Position numbers and translations under genes: made by a program
NCBI GenBank assembly: GCA_958430865.1
Contig: CAUDNR010000490.1
Coordinates: 1 to 30,603, forward strand
Direction: 5' to 3'
Length of the DNA: 30,603 nucleotides
Source of the DNA: Entrophospora sp. SA101
Taxonomy: Eukaryota > Glomeromycota > Glomeromycetes > Entrophosporales > Entrophosporaceae
The notes under the pieces: generated by a model
What the model saw: only the letters and a program-made list of their open reading frames with translations
Database searches by the model: none
What the model was told of the DNA's origin: nothing
Shown: piece by piece, positions 1 to 10,137 of the stretch
How positions within the stretch are numbered: position 1 is the stretch's first letter
How the letters are laid out: each line of letters begins with the position of its first letter

Positions 1-665
1 ATTTGTTCCCTTACTGCTTCATCTTGAATACCAAATAAATGAACTTTACATGGACTAAGGTAATAGATTTTACTTACTTGTTGATCTAAATGTGGTACAT
101 GAACATTTTGGGCTCAATCATAACCATAATGTGCAATAGCATCAATGCTGCAATATTGTGTTTTACCTTTTGAATAATTCGATTAACTAATTTTCTTTGT
201 TCTTCTGCTAATTTGTTATTTTTATTATAATAGTTTCTTTCTAGTTTAGCCTTGGACAGATGTTCTTTAAATTTTTTGAGCAAAACTTTAGCTTCTCCCT
301 CTTGACAAACATTATAATATAAACCATCTCAAAATGTTGTCAAGTATCACACAGGTCAGTCCTTGGACTCATGATTTGAATTTCTGGTGACAATTTATGT
401 CATAACTTTCTGAAAGCATCATATTTTAAAAATTTCAATTTGTTATCTTCTTCCAGACCAACTAGAAAATCCCTGTGTACTGATTTATAACTCATTTCTG
501 CTGGTAAAAATATAACTGATTGAGTTATTCTATTGTTACTTCTTCCTGGACTTGGTAATCCATGAACTTCTGCATAATTTTCTAGAAAATTCTTTACAAT
601 TTCAGCAACATTTTTATCAACCATCATCTTTGTTTTCCATTGAGGCATCCTTTTAATATTACCAT
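1..665 (-). pseudogene. DDE transposase-like pseudogene, truncated copy 1
   Basis: This is a broken fragment of a eukaryotic transposase-like protein, read on the minus strand. Two open pieces (648-400 and 283-86) are separated by in-frame TGA codons and a frameshift. Visible motifs are FLENYAEVHGLPSPGR, then SPRTDLCDT followed by TGA, then near the left edge a stretch reading HYGYD, TGA, AQNVHVPHLDQQ. That last stretch resembles the segment around the first catalytic Asp in this class. Positions 48-665 match 11660-12277 with no difference seen. The 5' part of the gene is missing here because the sequence switches at 664-666 to the 7.7-kb duplicated block. Assignment to a transposase family rests on remembered motif similarity, so the exact superfamily is uncertain. 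Confidence 0.6.
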
Positions 666-1999
666 TTGGGCCAGTAGGTTCTTAAATAGCAAGGTTAAAG
701 CCCGAGGCTGGAAACAGAGCAGGGAAAACTTGCAGCACTAAGTGGCTATGAGGTAGCACGCTTGAGTGATGAGTCATTAGGAATTGCCAAGTATGTAGTT
801 AGACTGCTATCTCGAAATTTTTTTTTAATTGATTTTTATTTCTTGGAAATTATTTATACTGCCTAAAACAATACAATTTTTAAAAAATAAACTTCAATCC
901 AATAATCTATTGGCCACATATGCATTCTCCTTGGCACATTTTCAATTAATTAATTTGTGATAAATTGAGGAATTTTATAGACTACTCCTCTTGCATTGTT
1001 GATCGGGAATAATTGTTATATTGATAAAAAATAAATAACTATTAAAAACATTTATTTACCATAGAAAGCGAAATTTTACCAACAGATAGACTACTAGACG
1101 TAACAATTTATTGAACATGAAACACATCCTATGATATTAATATAGCCATGATATATCTTGTAACATTATAGTAAATCGAGACACAAGTGGTTATGCTAGA
1201 AATATGTAATTGAAAATTTCATAAACATAGTCCTTCTCAAAAACACCATCTGATAACATCCTTTTATACTTTGCTTTACCATCTGCGTTGTAATAATTGT
1301 TCCAAATAAGATAAATAAAAATCAAAATTTAAAAGCAAATACAATCAAAACTCTTACTTGTCCATATTCAAGCTATTGGAGTTGTATGTTGAAAGCGCTG
1401 CAAGTGCCATCTGACTTACCAGAGATATCATACAAACGATCTTTCATTATGATAAAACCAGTGTTGATAAAAGTTTGTAACAAATAATACTCTCATGTTC
1501 CTTCAAAAAAAGAAGAAAGGTTGGGATTTTCTTTTCATCATATTATGAGATTATTTAAACCGCTTACTACTAACTATTCAATCAGGAAAAACATTACGTT
1601 CCCACAAAGGAAGGGTTGTTGCATCCCACAAAAAAAAAGATAGAGAGGTGAAGAAGGTATGTTTTTGCTCTTGAAGTTCTTGGAGCTACCGTTTCTTTTG
1701 CCAATGATGTCAATGAAAACTACAAATTCTCGGAAAAATAAAATTTGATATCACATACCCTTGTCCACGTCCTTTTTTCTTTTGTTATGAAAAAAATTAG
1801 GCATAATAAACAGATAAAAAATTAGTCTAATAATACTAATAATAACAATAATATGTGTATTTTTTTTCTTGTGTATCAAAAATTAATAATAATTTAATCA
1901 AAACAATTTTCACCTCTACTACATACATATACAATACTCATATTAACCTTTTTATTTTTAAAAAGTAATCTTATATCTCACCACCTTAACATATTCGCC
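666..1999. other. AT-rich intergenic region upstream of the BET gene
   Basis: No convincing coding region was seen on either strand. The longest reading frames here are short and lack recognisable motifs. The last few hundred bases presumably contain the BET promoter and 5' UTR, but I cannot point to a specific element. The same sequence lies upstream of the second BET copy. Confidence 0.5.
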
Positions 2000-4339
2000 A
2001 TGACTCGAACAAAGAAAAACAATAGCATCCAAGAACAATCAGGCGTCTCTTCTTCGTCTAGCGCAAGTCCTAGTAACGTTGATAAGTATGCAAGGTATTT
2101 TGAAAATTGAGGATTCATCGATTGATTTGTCGAATCGTGTCCATTTTTCTTTATGATTTCTCTTATACTCATGCCAAGCAAGGGCTTCTTAAAACTATTT
2201 ATTTTCTCATTTGATTCATTATATAATAATTATATTCCAAATATTTATCTTTAAACGTTATTTCCTATTTTTAATTGATTATAAATAGATTCAATACACC
2301 TTGGTTTAGCGAGGCTATGAGTAGAGAACACAATAAACATTGCACCAATGCTCTGAAAGCATTAAAACGTCATTCATATTCAATTCCTTTTTTAGAACCT
2401 GTGGATCCCATCAAACTCAATATTCCTGATTATCCCAACATTATAAAAACACCAATGGACCTTGGTACTGCAGAAAAAAAACTTAATAATTATGAATACA
2501 AGTCTGTCAAAAACTTTGAAGATGATGTTCGCCTTATTTTTTCAAATTGTGTGTTGTATAATGGCGAACATCACCCAGTCTCTCAATATGCTAAAGAATT
2601 AGAGGAAGTATTTATCGCACAACTTGCCAAAATGCCTGGAGCTAAACCTATTAATAAACCTAAACCAGCTAAAGAACCTAAAGAACCCAAAAAGGAGGTA
2701 ACTGATCATTCGCTCATATTACATATTATATGTCTCTTAATATATCTATTAATTTATATTTATGTATTTATATTTATACTAATATAACTTTTCTTGATAA
2801 TAATAAATAATAAATAATAAATAATAAATAATAAATAATAATGATGATGATAATGATGATAATGATAATTAGAAACCTGCATTTAAAATTGTTGCAGAAT
2901 CATCTACAAAACCAACCACTAAATCAAACAATAAAACTTTTATAGAAACTACTACTTCTACTATTGCCACTCCATCAACAGTCGCTGCTTCATATAGTGC
3001 TGCCACTTCCACTGTTAAGTCTGACAATGCTGAAGCAAATAGGCCAAAAAGAATGATCAAATTTCCCAACAAAGAAATTCCTCAGGACACACAAACTCCT
3101 CGTCGCAAAAAAACAAAGAAAAATGTTGAACTTAAATTCTGTCGCTCAGTATATCTGGAGTTAAGAAAGAAACAACACTATCCATACGCTTATCCTTTCT
3201 ACGAACGAGTCGACGCAGAAAAACTAGGCGTTCCTGAATACTATACCATCATAAAAAATCCAATGGACCTCTCTAAAATCAATAGCAAGCTGGAAAATGA
3301 AGAATATAGATCAGCTGAAGAGTTTGAGGCTGACATACGTTTAATGTTTGACAACTGTTACAAATTCAATGCTCCTGGTACTGATGTCTATATTATGGGC
3401 AAACAACTTGAAAGCGTTTTTAACAAAAAATGGGCAGAAAAGCCAGTTTCACAGTCTCCTCCAACTGCTATTCCAAAAGACATTAAGGAAGAACAAGAAT
3501 CAGGTTCAGACAATGAAAGTATGTATATCATTTTTCTTTCTTTTTTATATTTAATAGTACAAATAAATAAACAAATATAATTTTCCATTGAGGAGGTAAA
3601 CATATAAAAGCTTTACAGAAGCATCTTAATGCTTTATCGTCTTTATCATCTCAACTTTCTAATGTTGGAAAATCAGAAAAATCCAAAACCAAAAAATCAA
3701 CCAAAAAATCAACTAAAAAATCAAAATCAAAGTCTGACGCTGATTCATCACCTGACACCATGCCAAAACCTAAACGTGCTCGTATTTCAAAAACCAGTGA
3801 TGATTTTGTTAAAGAGGACGATGACAAAGAACTTACTGCTGAACAAAAGGATATCCTTGCTAAAAGAATTGAAAATTTTCCTGAAGAGCTTATGATTACA
3901 CTTATTGGAATGATAGAGCAAAGTGGTGCACCTATGGTGGCCGAGGAAGGTGGCTACGAATTGGAAATTGAATCTATCGACAAAAAAACTGCTAAACAAA
4001 TTTATAATTTTGTTATGGCAAATACTTCTGATCCAAATAATCGTAAGCAAAAAAGTAAAACCACCACTAAAAGAAAAAATTTGAGTGAACAAGAACAAAT
4101 AAAATCTCTGGAAGCGACTTTGGCTAAATTTGAAGATGATAATAAATCCTCATTTTATAAAAGTATGTATATTAAATCGAATCAAGTTTTTATTAAAATA
4201 TATATATTTATATATATGTGTGTAATTAAATAATTCGGGTTGAACAGAAGGACAATATAGTTCTGATGATGATGATTCTACTGACAGTCAAAGCTCAGCA
4301 TCTTCCGGATCCGAATCTTCAGGTAGTGGTACTGTTTAG
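2000..4339 (+). CDS. BET family protein: two bromodomains plus NET domain (Bdf1/Brd4-like)
   Basis: This is a nuclear chromatin reader that should bind acetylated histone tails and recruit transcription factors. My exon model is 2000-2085, 2289-2697, 2873-3518, 3596-4162 and 4248-4339. All junctions are in phase and give 599 codons plus TAG. Bromodomain 1 spans about residues 41-145, with the PMDLGT motif and acetyl-lysine-binding Asn in LYNGE near residue 120. Bromodomain 2 spans about 250-355, with NPMDLS and Asn in YKFNAPG near 331. A short coiled coil (IKALQKHLNAL) follows, then a Lys/Ser-rich basic stretch, a NET domain at about 459-520 (LTAEQKDILAKRIENFPEEL), and an acidic Ser/Asp tail. 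Two-bromodomain-plus-NET order is diagnostic of BET proteins. Uncertain points are the exon 1 donor (2086 or 2095, both in phase), the exon 4 start (3593, 3596 or 3611) and a NAGNAG acceptor at exon 5. A near-identical copy lies at 22737-25076. Confidence 0.93.
2796..2870. repeat. AATA/ATG microsatellite in BET intron 2
   Basis: Repeated AATAAT-type units grade into ATGATG units just before the TAG acceptor at 2870-2872. The tract is the same in the second gene copy (23533-23607), which is notable because microsatellites usually mutate quickly. Confidence 0.85.
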
Positions 4340-4943
4340 TTTAATGGTTTTTTTTTTAATTTATATGCGCCCCCAAAATTATTATTCAAAAATATAATTA
4401 ATTCAAGATTTTAGTATTATATTTTATTGTATATCTTTCTTTTCTTATTTTTCCACACTTTTTTTTTATTGAGAGAAAATCGTTAGTTGTATGAGAAAAA
4501 AAAAATTTTCATTTAAAATTTTTTTTTGTTCAAGGTTATTTAAATAACTGTAGTCAATCTTTTTTTGTTGAATACCATTTTTTGAATAAATACATAACTT
4601 TGGGGGTTTGCTAACGAAATTATTCAATTTTTTTATATTATGTCCTATCCGTGATTATCATGCTCACAAAACATTATTCTTTTTTTAACACCTAACTTTA
4701 TATATATAATATATTAAAATATCAACAAACAAATTTGTCTCGTCGTATCGAAACTTTTTTGGGGAACTATATAATTTCCTTATTTGTTCATTATTAACCA
4801 AACAGGAGACCAAAAGGTATATATAAGGAAAAAACATGCTCTTAATTGAAACAATTGAATCTTTACTAAAAACTCATTTAACCATAATTTACACATACAA
4901 TATATATATATATATACACACATGTGCATATTATCTCATTTAG
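4340..4943. other. Intergenic region and probable 5' exon/intron of the downstream gene
   Basis: This is an AT-rich stretch with long T and A runs and an AT dinucleotide tract near 4900-4920. It must contain the first coding exon, or 5' UTR plus intron, of the gene whose main exon opens at 4944. A good donor-like site (AAAAG/GTATAT) lies at 4817, but the frame upstream of it has no ATG before a stop. The first exon is therefore unresolved. Confidence 0.5.
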
Positions 4944-6716
4944 GAACCATTACAAAAAAACGACAATTTCAATGCCGATTCAGATACTGAATATATCCCT
5001 TCAAAAAACGTTGCACCAACATCAACTCAAAAAGCATCAACAAGAAGCAAAATAGTAGAATCATCTTTAGAATATTTGAAATCCAATTCACAGGCTTTAT
5101 TAACAAATAAAATTGACACACCTAAACAAACTGTGGCAACTCAATCCAGAAAAAGAAAAGAAGTAGCACCGATTAAAAGTAACGATGCAAGTAAAAAATT
5201 AAGCAACAACACCCAGCCAGTAGCTACCACAAGGAAGATAAGGAAGCCCAAGAATCTAACCAGGGGACTTACACCGTCAATGATTTCTATAATGTATGCA
5301 CCTATACCAAACCACTCAAATCCACCAGGTTTTGATAGACCATATGTAAAACCTCCAAGCCCATCACCACCAAGAGAATCCAACGAACCATACATGTACA
5401 GCAAAGATTTAGTTCATGAGTTAAGACCAACCATTGCGGTTGATGATTTTTTTTTGGAAATTCCTGATTCAGGCATGACCACTTTCACTCTGCCATTACA
5501 AGGTTATATACTCAGAAGAATACCAGAAAAAAAATCAATTATTATCAATGATGGTGGTGACAAATATGGGTTAACATTAGATGGAGATGGCATATTTTAT
5601 GAGCTCAGAGATACAAAAGAAACAATCAATTGCACCGTTGGTTCCTGGGTCACTATATCGATCCCTTTTATTGAAACCCCAGATAGACCACCTGTTAGAT
5701 CAATTGCATGTCCATTAGCGTATGGTCATGAAAAACCACCAGTCATTGTCGGTTTAATCTTGGCTAGAAACGATCGTGAGATTACAGTATTTGGACCCAA
5801 GGGAGAACCAATCACGGTTCCCGAGCCTTACAGAACTTACAAAAGGCCAATTGGAGGACTTTCATTTAAAGATGAAATTCCAGAATTGGCCCAAGCAGAT
5901 ACTAGCAAGGAAGGCGACACAGTTGAACCAAGATTAATCGTACCATCAACTAGTGGAAGAGATAGAACAGCCGGTGTAGTTTTAGCTTGGCATAACAACT
6001 GGGTCTTGGTAGCACGTTCTGATGAACGTGTAGTAATCAAAAGAATATCAGACAGATTGTATAAGAAGGTGCTTGAAGCAGCTTTTAAATATTTAAGCCT
6101 TGATGAACTTCCTGAAGCGCATGAAGTTACTCTTTATGAATATGAAGATTATAGAGTAGCACTTGCTAAATACATACACTACATACGAGAGAAGTATTCT
6201 ATAGTTCATAATCCAAAACGAAGTGCTTTTAAAGAACACGAACCAATTGGTAGAGTTGTTAATGGACTACAAGCATTTTGGTCTTTAAAAGGAATATATC
6301 ATTTGAGTGTGAATTGTGAAGAAGCCATCAAAAGATCTGGTGTAGAGTACAGACAATATTTGAAAGATTCGCGTAAAAGGAAATTAGAATTGGCACATGA
6401 ACAGTATTCTGAAGAGGCACAACGTAATAAAGAAAAATTAAAAAAATTGCGACATACTCTAAATGATTATAAGAGGGTAGAACCTACAGCCCTTGATTTA
6501 ATCACAACAGATGAATCAAAGGATGAATATGCAGTGGAAAGGAATAAGCAACTTCTCAAGGAATTCCTTTGGTCCAAACGTGACTATGATTTTAAGGCGC
6601 TCCAATCAAGAATATATGATCTAAGGCGCGAGGAAAAAGAAGGGCAAATCTTTTATAATGACAATATAGAGCAAATCAATTTAGATAAGAGCACCTTCAT
6701 TTCTGCGTGTCTCTAA
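4944..6716 (+). CDS. Unrecognised large protein, main exon (5' end unresolved)
   Basis: I do not recognise this protein. One long open exon of 590 codons plus TAA begins after a TTTAG acceptor at 4943 in phase 0. The first in-frame ATG is 5280, but the 112 codons before it are open and protein-like (for example DSDTEYIPSK), so an upstream coding exon is likely. The N-terminal third is Lys/Ser/Thr-rich with basic clusters (SRKRKE, RKIRKPK) that suggest nuclear entry. The middle third (about 5430-6060) looks beta-rich, with LPLQGYILRRIPEKK, GSWVTISIPF and GVVLAWHNNWVLVARSDE. The C-terminal third is charged and helical with a probable coiled coil (about 6340-6480). It follows the BET gene in the same orientation about 0.6 kb downstream. 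Splicing from the BET last exon into 4944 would be out of phase, so they are separate genes. A copy lies at 25681-27453. Confidence 0.8.
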   Translation, partial: EPLQKNDNFNADSDTEYIPSKNVAPTSTQKASTRSKIVESSLEYLKSNSQALLTNKIDTPKQTVATQSRKRKEVAPIKSNDASKKLSNNTQPVATTRKIRKPKNLTRGLTPSMISIMYAPIPNHSNPPGFDRPYVKPPSPSPPRESNEPYMYSKDLVHELRPTIAVDDFFLEIPDSGMTTFTLPLQGYILRRIPEKKSIIINDGGDKYGLTLDGDGIFYELRDTKETINCTVGSWVTISIPFIETPDRPPVRSIACPLAYGHEKPPVIVGLILARNDREITVFGPKGEPITVPEPYRTYKRPIGGLSFKDEIPELAQADTSKEGDTVEPRLIVPSTSGRDRTAGVVLAWHNNWVLVARSDERVVIKRISDRLYKKVLEAAFKYLSLDELPEAHEVTLYEYEDYRVALAKYIHYIREKYSIVHNPKRSAFKEHEPIGRVVNGLQAFWSLKGIYHLSVNCEEAIKRSGVEYRQYLKDSRKRKLELAHEQYSEEAQRNKEKLKKLRHTLNDYKRVEPTALDLITTDESKDEYAVERNKQLLKEFLWSKRDYDFKALQSRIYDLRREEKEGQIFYNDNIEQINLDKSTFISACL

Positions 6717-7430
6717 AAAAAAAAATCACATTTTTTATTATTCAAAAAATTTTTTATTATATATGTACACATAATTTTATTTAGCTGAAATAATAATAAA
6801 ATAAAAAAATAAAAAAAAATATATTTATATAAAATTTGTAAAATATAAAATATTAAGAGTAAATAATTTTTTTTGTATATAAATTGTTGAATAATAATAT
6901 TTTTAATAATGCTGATATATTTCGAAGAAATAACATTTATCATTATTCACCTGCAAAGTCCAATAAATTAGTTATTGCATGTGATAATGGAAAAATCAGA
7001 ATGGTTGCTGGCCGAGCTTAAAACAGTGGCACGTAAATTACACGTAATTGTTGCATTCAATAACTGGTTTATTGTTTGTCCAACTACGAAGCATTCCAAA
7101 ATTTTTAGATGAAAATTTTGAGACATACAATAGTATGATAAGCATAATGGACACTCATTTTGTGCAACAGTCATTTGTATAATAGGCAGGCGGTTACACA
7201 GAGCCAGTTGCTTCTGAAACTTTACAAGAATATAGCTGTAGCCTCTCTAAGTCCAGATCATCAGCAAGATCAAAATTATCTCACACTTTTATAATCAAAC
7301 TTTTGCAAGAACTTTCACCATAACATATGTTATGTTGATCATTTTTTTGTGATCTGCAACAGTGTCCACTATGCTAGTATGATATTGATTGATCACCAAA
7401 AAGTTCATTGACATTAAAGTTTTGAAAATG
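6717..7430. other. Intergenic region, no gene seen
   Basis: A/T-rich 3' flank of the preceding gene, followed by more balanced sequence (about 6960-7430) that may be the 5' remains of the Tc1 relic downstream. I could not identify a terminal inverted repeat pair. It contains the two substitutions that separate the duplicated blocks (6807 and 7286). Confidence 0.5.
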
Positions 7431-7439
7431 TAGAGTCGC

Positions 7440-8165
7440 AAATATGAAAAGAATCATTCAAGTTTATGGAGAAGTGGTAGACCTAAAGTACTTTGTGACA
7501 ATAAAAAAAACCGCTTTGAAAGAAATTATTGCTAACAATAATAGAGTTGTTGCTAGTGATATAAAAAAATCTTAAATGAATCCATTGGCTTAAATGTTTC
7601 AGTCATCAAAGTTTGCGTATTGATCGAAAAAACTGGTCTCTGCTTTACGCTATTTGGCAATGATGCACCAACGCGAATTTGGGACTAATTTTTAATATTA
7701 AAAAATCTGGCACCAACAGTAAAGCATGGCGGGAGAGGAATGATGGTTTGGGGTTGCTTCACAGGTAAAAAGGGTTAGGACCATTTGTCAGAGTAGAAGG
7801 AAAAATGTATCATCAAGATTATATCAATATTTATTTTAGAGAATGAATTGTTACCATTCATTCGAGAAATCTTCTCTACAAATCATTACAAAATCTCCTA
7901 ATCATACAGCGAAAAATGCTACAAACAGTTATTTGAAAAAAAGCGAAGGTATTGGAAGATTAGTCTTCTCAATCTCCAGGCCTTGATCCAATTGAACATT
8001 CATAGGATGTGATTAAAAAACGCCTACACATCCAAAAAATAAAGATGAATTAGAAAATTATTTGAGAAAAGAATCCCGCACGAAAAATATTTTAGATTAA
8101 TTGACAGTATGTCAAAAATGGTAAAAGAGTGCATTTCCAACAATGGGTTGGAAGAGATCCTTTTT
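7440..8165 (+). pseudogene. Tc1/mariner transposase relic, copy 1
   Basis: A decayed DDE transposase is read across all three plus-strand frames. Order of recognisable pieces: SLWRSGRPKVL (the GRPxxL segment between the helix-turn-helix regions), TVKHGGRGMMVWGCFTG at about 7720-7765 (the Tc1 hallmark around VWGCF), then after a frameshift GPFVRVEGKMYHQDYI. Next come NHTAKNATNSYLKK and SPGLDPIEHS, TAG, DVIKKRL at about 7977-8024, which corresponds to the SPDLNPIEHxWD motif with the Trp replaced by TAG. Multiple frameshifts and stops make it inactive. No clear TIR pair was found. The same relic lies at 28177-28902. Confidence 0.88.
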
Positions 8166-8363
8166 TTTCATAATCAGTTATTTATCCTAGCGGTATAAAT
8201 TGAACTAAATCCGCCTTCAGTTAATTTTGTAATATCTTCAAATTACTAAAAAGGTAGCAATTCTAAAATATGCCTTGGCAAAGATAATTTCATTTGACAT
8301 TGTCAAATAAAGATGTTCAAGTGGTGAAAAGACTATGTAATTGTAAACTATTACAACTTTCAC

Positions 8364-8414
8364 TGAATGATATTTGGATATTGTCCGAACAATTACGAAT
8401 GAATATAAACACTA
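8364..8414. mobile_element. Truncated hAT-like MITE (right end only)
   Basis: These 51 bp match the right end of the complete MITE at 29711-29828, ending in the terminal sequence AAACACTA and followed by one copy of ATTACCAA (8415-8422). The left end and left target-site duplicate are missing because version 1 lost the sequence equivalent to 29101-29777. Confidence 0.85.
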
Positions 8415-8538
8415 ATTACCAAAGATTCAGGGATCAAAATTTAGTCATTTGTAACATGATTATAATTAACAGTTTTATAATATCCCATTTTCTATCTTGA
8501 GTGATATATATAACTATCCCTACATAAAAATAGTTAAT

Positions 8539-8844
8539 ATGAAATTAATTTATGTTAGATCTACTATGGAACCCAAGAATTATAGTACAATCAGAAGTAT
8601 TTTAAAAAAAGAACAAGGTGAAAAAATTGCTCCTTACATTTTCAAAATAAATGATACTCAAACACTGGAAGCTTATCTAAGGAAAGAAAATATTACTTAT
8701 GAAATTTACCAAGAAGAAAGAAAGATAGTAAACATTAAGAAAAGAAAACAGGATGAGGATGTACAATTACTAAGGTTGCGGGAGAAACTCCTCCAGAAAT
8801 CAATCGACAGAGTTTCGACAGGTTACACATTAATTGTTTATTAG
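8539..8844 (+). CDS. Small multicopy ORF family, copy 1 (101 aa)
   Basis: I do not recognise this family. The ATG at 8539 is conserved with the other two copies (29953 plus strand, 20950 minus strand), as is a short upstream block ending in AAAAATAGTTAA before the ATG. The first 65 or so residues are shared (MKLIYVRSTMEPKNYSTIR, then a Lys/Glu-rich helix-like stretch, then NDTQTLEAYL). Among copies most codon differences are synonymous, which supports real coding. Copy 1 differs at the C-terminus: from 8771 the frame runs into a separate repeat (also at 18671) and stops at 8844, so the last 24 residues are probably not ancestral. It may be one exon of a longer gene. No signal peptide or membrane segment is evident. 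Confidence 0.6.
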   Translation: MKLIYVRSTMEPKNYSTIRSILKKEQGEKIAPYIFKINDTQTLEAYLRKENITYEIYQEERKIVNIKKRKQDEDVQLLRLREKLLQKSIDRVSTGYTLIVY

Positions 8845-8850
8845 AGTTTT
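8771..8850 (+). repeat. Short interspersed repeat, copy 1
   Basis: About 80 bp beginning TAAGGTTGCGGGAGAAACTC and ending TTATTAGAGTTTT match 18671-18752 with scattered substitutions and a small indel. It supplies the 3' end and stop codon of the ORF at 8539-8844. The repeat class is unknown. Confidence 0.75.
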
Positions 8851-9061
8851 TTCGCTGTGCATCACTCGTTTCATTACTTTCCAAATCTATTTTCAATACT
8901 GCCAAATTCCAGAAAGAGATAAACGAAAACGTTTTAAAAGGGTAGTATATTTGCGTTGTGGTTGTTTGTCACTTTTTATTTAGTGATTTTTTGTTGCTTG
9001 CGATTTTTTCAAACTCTATCAATTTTTGTGATTTTCTTACTATTAACTAATAACTATCAAT

Positions 9062-9270
9062 ATGTCTAGCGAATTATACCAAAAGGTCTCACTGAATCTC
9101 CATTGGAGCATATAACTGCTTCTTCAGTTATTTTCCAAGTTATAGAAGAAGAACCTTGGATCTCTAAAGAAGAATCTAGAACTATAGTAAACAATGCTAT
9201 TAACGCCTCACTAAATATCTATTCTGATGATACATCTATGTAGAATAAATTACTTAGAATCCTTACACAG
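9062..9270 (+). pseudogene. Frameshifted small gene remnant
   Basis: An ATG at 9062 opens a short frame that shifts near 9080 into a second frame. The second frame stays open through a Glu-rich stretch (VIEEEPWISKEESRTIV) to a TAG at 9241, and a donor-like CAG/GTGGGT follows at about 9270. The composition after the shift looks protein-like, but I do not recognise a family. It could be the first exon of a decayed gene or part of a mobile element. Confidence 0.4.
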
Positions 9271-9592
9271 GTGGGTTTACATTTTTATTATATATTGATG
9301 TCATTAGAGCAAATGATGAGTGGCACAAATGCAACATGTAGCTGGCATAATAGTTAATTCATCACATAGATAGACATAATTTTTTATTTTTATTATTATG
9401 CAGGATCTTGAGTAAATTTGAGAAACAAAAAATGAAATTGCGATTTTTGTCGAATTTTAGATTATTTTAATTAAAATTTTTCTAGATGTTTTGAGAGTAT
9501 CAAAATTTACATGCATATTCACCAAAACCTAAGCTACATTTTGATAAAATTTTATGTAGTTATTATGTGCGTTTTTGTATAATTAGTAAAAA
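9271..9592. other. AT-rich region, nothing identified
   Basis: No coding region or structured repeat was seen on either strand. It ends at a Tc1-like terminal repeat, so part may be the inside of an otherwise decayed element. Confidence 0.4.
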
Positions 9593-9623
9593 TAGGTGTC
9601 CGGATACTTTTGTCCAGGGAGTG
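9593..9623. mobile_element. Solo Tc1/mariner-type terminal inverted repeat
   Basis: The sequence TAGGTGTCCGGATAC followed by TTTTGTCCAGGGAGTG has the layout of many Tc1-like ends when read in reverse (CCCTGGACAAAAGTATCCGG). I found no partner copy in the window, so this is an orphan end. Confidence 0.6.
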
Positions 9624-9987
9624 AGGTGGAAGGAATTGGTACAGGAAGAGCAGGTCAATAGGTGTGAATTTCATACATTCCCAATTTCCGCTGAACCATT
9701 TGTTGATTTTTTTATCTTGGTCATTTTATTCTAAAGAAACAATTAAGTAATATTATGTTGCACATGTTGAATTACTAATACTTATTTGTAAAAAATGCCA
9801 AAAAGTACAAAAGATAAGAATTTACCAAATGCCACTAAAGGTAGAAAATTCGGACATTGTTCATGGATGATGACCATAATGTTCATCGATTAATTTAGGT
9901 CTTAATGCGTCATCATCATTAAAGTAAATTACTCGCCTGCTAAAAGATTTTGAATTGTCAGTATTTGACGGAATTGAAAACAACCAA

Positions 9988-10137
9988 CATCAGGAAAATA
10001 AATCTCACGTAAACCTACGCAGGGTTTAAAACTGACCAGCATTATGCAGAAATGTTAACAGAATTACCAAAATATCGACATAATTCTGGCCAATTCTGGA
10101 CCCTATGTAGGTTTACGTAAGATTTATTTTCCTGATG
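9988..10137. mobile_element. 150-bp MITE with about 38-bp inverted repeats
   Basis: The left arm 9988-10025 (CATCAGGAAAATAAATCTCA...) and right arm 10100-10137 are inverted copies differing at only a few positions, separated by about 74 bp without coding content. No target-site duplication longer than two bases is clear, so the superfamily cannot be assigned. Only this copy is in the window. Confidence 0.8.

Larger units (their letters stand above)
664..8363. repeat. 7.7-kb duplicated block, copy 1
   Basis: This block aligns to 21401-29100 at a constant offset of 20,737 bp with no indel. By eye I found two substitutions: A6807 versus T27544, and C7286 versus T28023. It holds the BET gene, its downstream neighbour and a Tc1 relic. 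Its left edge lies inside a transposase pseudogene, and its right edge is a deletion junction into a truncated MITE. It could be a very recent segmental duplication or two haplotypes placed on one scaffold. Confidence 0.95.

Noticed and set aside
3787..4098. Minus-strand 103-codon ORF within the BET NET-domain exon
   Set aside because: It is antisense to a well-supported exon, has no recognisable motif, and recurs only because the whole gene is duplicated.
4836..4943. ATG at 4836 as start of the large gene downstream of BET
   Set aside because: It is in frame with 4944, but the TAG of the 3' splice site interrupts it, and no usable donor lies between them.
4318..4944. Splicing of the BET last exon into the downstream gene at 4944 (fusion)
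   Set aside because: The donor-like TCAG/GTAGTG leaves one base, while the exon at 4944 needs phase 0; the resulting frame meets a stop quickly.
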